Shown: positions 63,769 through 64,000 of the stretch, piece by piece
Layout: each line of letters starts with the position of its first letter
Position numbering within the stretch: the stretch's first letter is position 1
Assembly: GCF_015712065.1 (NCBI RefSeq)
Contig: NZ_JACFYZ010000001.1
Span: forward strand, 620,001-684,000
DNA from: Ectopseudomonas chengduensis
GTDB lineage: Bacteria > Pseudomonadota > Gammaproteobacteria > Pseudomonadales > Pseudomonadaceae
Length of the DNA stretch: 64,000 nt
Direction: 5' to 3'
The notes under the pieces: model-generated
The model's input: only the letters and a program-made list of their open reading frames with translations
Told to the model about the DNA's origin: nothing
Database searches by the model: none
Translations under genes and position numbers: made by a program

Positions 63769-64000
63769 ATGATCCGTAAGCACTTCGCCGGTTTCGCAGC
63801 CAGCGTCCTGGCCCTGGCCGTTTCCGCCCAGGCTTTCGCCGGTACTGTCACCACTGACGGCGCCGATATCGTGATCAAGACCAAGAGCGGCCTAGAGGTC
63901 GAAACCACCGACAAGCAGTTTTCCTTCAAAATTAACGGCCGCATCCAGGCGGATGCCGATAGCTTCGATGGTTTCTACACCCAGAACGGCGAGCGCGCAG
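63769..64000 (+). CDS. Phosphate/polyphosphate-selective porin OprP/OprO type (partial, N-terminus)
   Basis: First 77 codons only; the gene runs off the right edge. Signal peptide [20 protein letters not shown] cut after QAFA. The mature start [40 protein letters not shown] is the N-terminal signature of OprP/OprO porins. AGGGGA precedes the ATG. It is a trimeric outer-membrane channel; anion specificity cannot be judged from this fragment. Confidence 0.85.
   Translation, partial: MIRKHFAGFAASVLALAVSAQAFAGTVTTDGADIVIKTKSGLEVETTDKQFSFKINGRIQADADSFDGFYTQNGERA

Overview
The window is a chromosomal segment of a gamma-proteobacterium, almost certainly a Pseudomonas, probably of the P. mendocina/oleovorans/alcaligenes kind. 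The species is not proven. The evidence is high GC, REP-like hairpins, and several gene orders that match P. aeruginosa from memory: icp - second Lon protease (asrA) - pruR, and apeB / rluA - minE - minD - minC - lpxL(htrB) - patatin - pirin - mlaA-like - hydrolase. No rRNA, tRNA, CRISPR array or intact transposase was seen.

Layout. 0-6 kb: a two-component sensor with a degenerate receiver, a cut response regulator, an FKBP-type isomerase and a chemoreceptor. 5.9-21.4 kb: a hexarate (glucarate/galactarate/talarate) catabolic region. It has a talarate/galactarate dehydratase with a LysR regulator, a minus-strand operon for a glucarate-dehydratase paralogue plus a TctCBA transporter, and a divergent plus-strand series kdgD - gudD - gudP - garD - FAD-linked D-2-hydroxyacid dehydrogenase. 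A D-2-hydroxyacid dehydrogenase of the NAD(P) type follows. Three dehydratase types feed 5-keto-4-deoxyglucarate to KdgD, but the alpha-ketoglutarate semialdehyde dehydrogenase needed next is not in the window. 21.6-28.2 kb: a YadGH-like ABC exporter, a chagasin-type inhibitor, Lon/AsrA, a NIT-like membrane protein and PruR.

28.3-32.6 kb: a very tight GC-rich four-gene operon (cupredoxin-like secreted protein, degenerate-GGDEF/EAL membrane protein, DUF3034 outer-membrane-type protein, truncated-haemoglobin lipoprotein). 32.6-50.6 kb: housekeeping cell-envelope and division genes. The apeB-rluA junction is interrupted by about 8 kb carrying a FadL-type porin, a PraB-type secreted protein and a MacAB-TolC-like exporter.

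50.9-59.4 kb: an accessory block. A six-gene minus-strand operon (two exported SDR paralogues, a SAM methyltransferase with a regulatory domain, a short coupled ORF, a MipA/OmpV protein and an ATP/ADP-translocase-like carrier) is divergent from its own OmpR/QseC-type two-component system. 59.5-64 kb: small conserved genes, an SDR, a CynX-type MFS carrier, YnfA and the start of an OprP/OprO-type porin.

A family of short non-coding inverted-repeat elements (8089-8273, 20298-20437, 46219-46395, with a diverged relative at 43024-43182) is scattered through the window. The four-gene haem/copper/c-di-GMP operon and the exported-SDR/nucleotide-carrier operon are the best candidates for undescribed systems.
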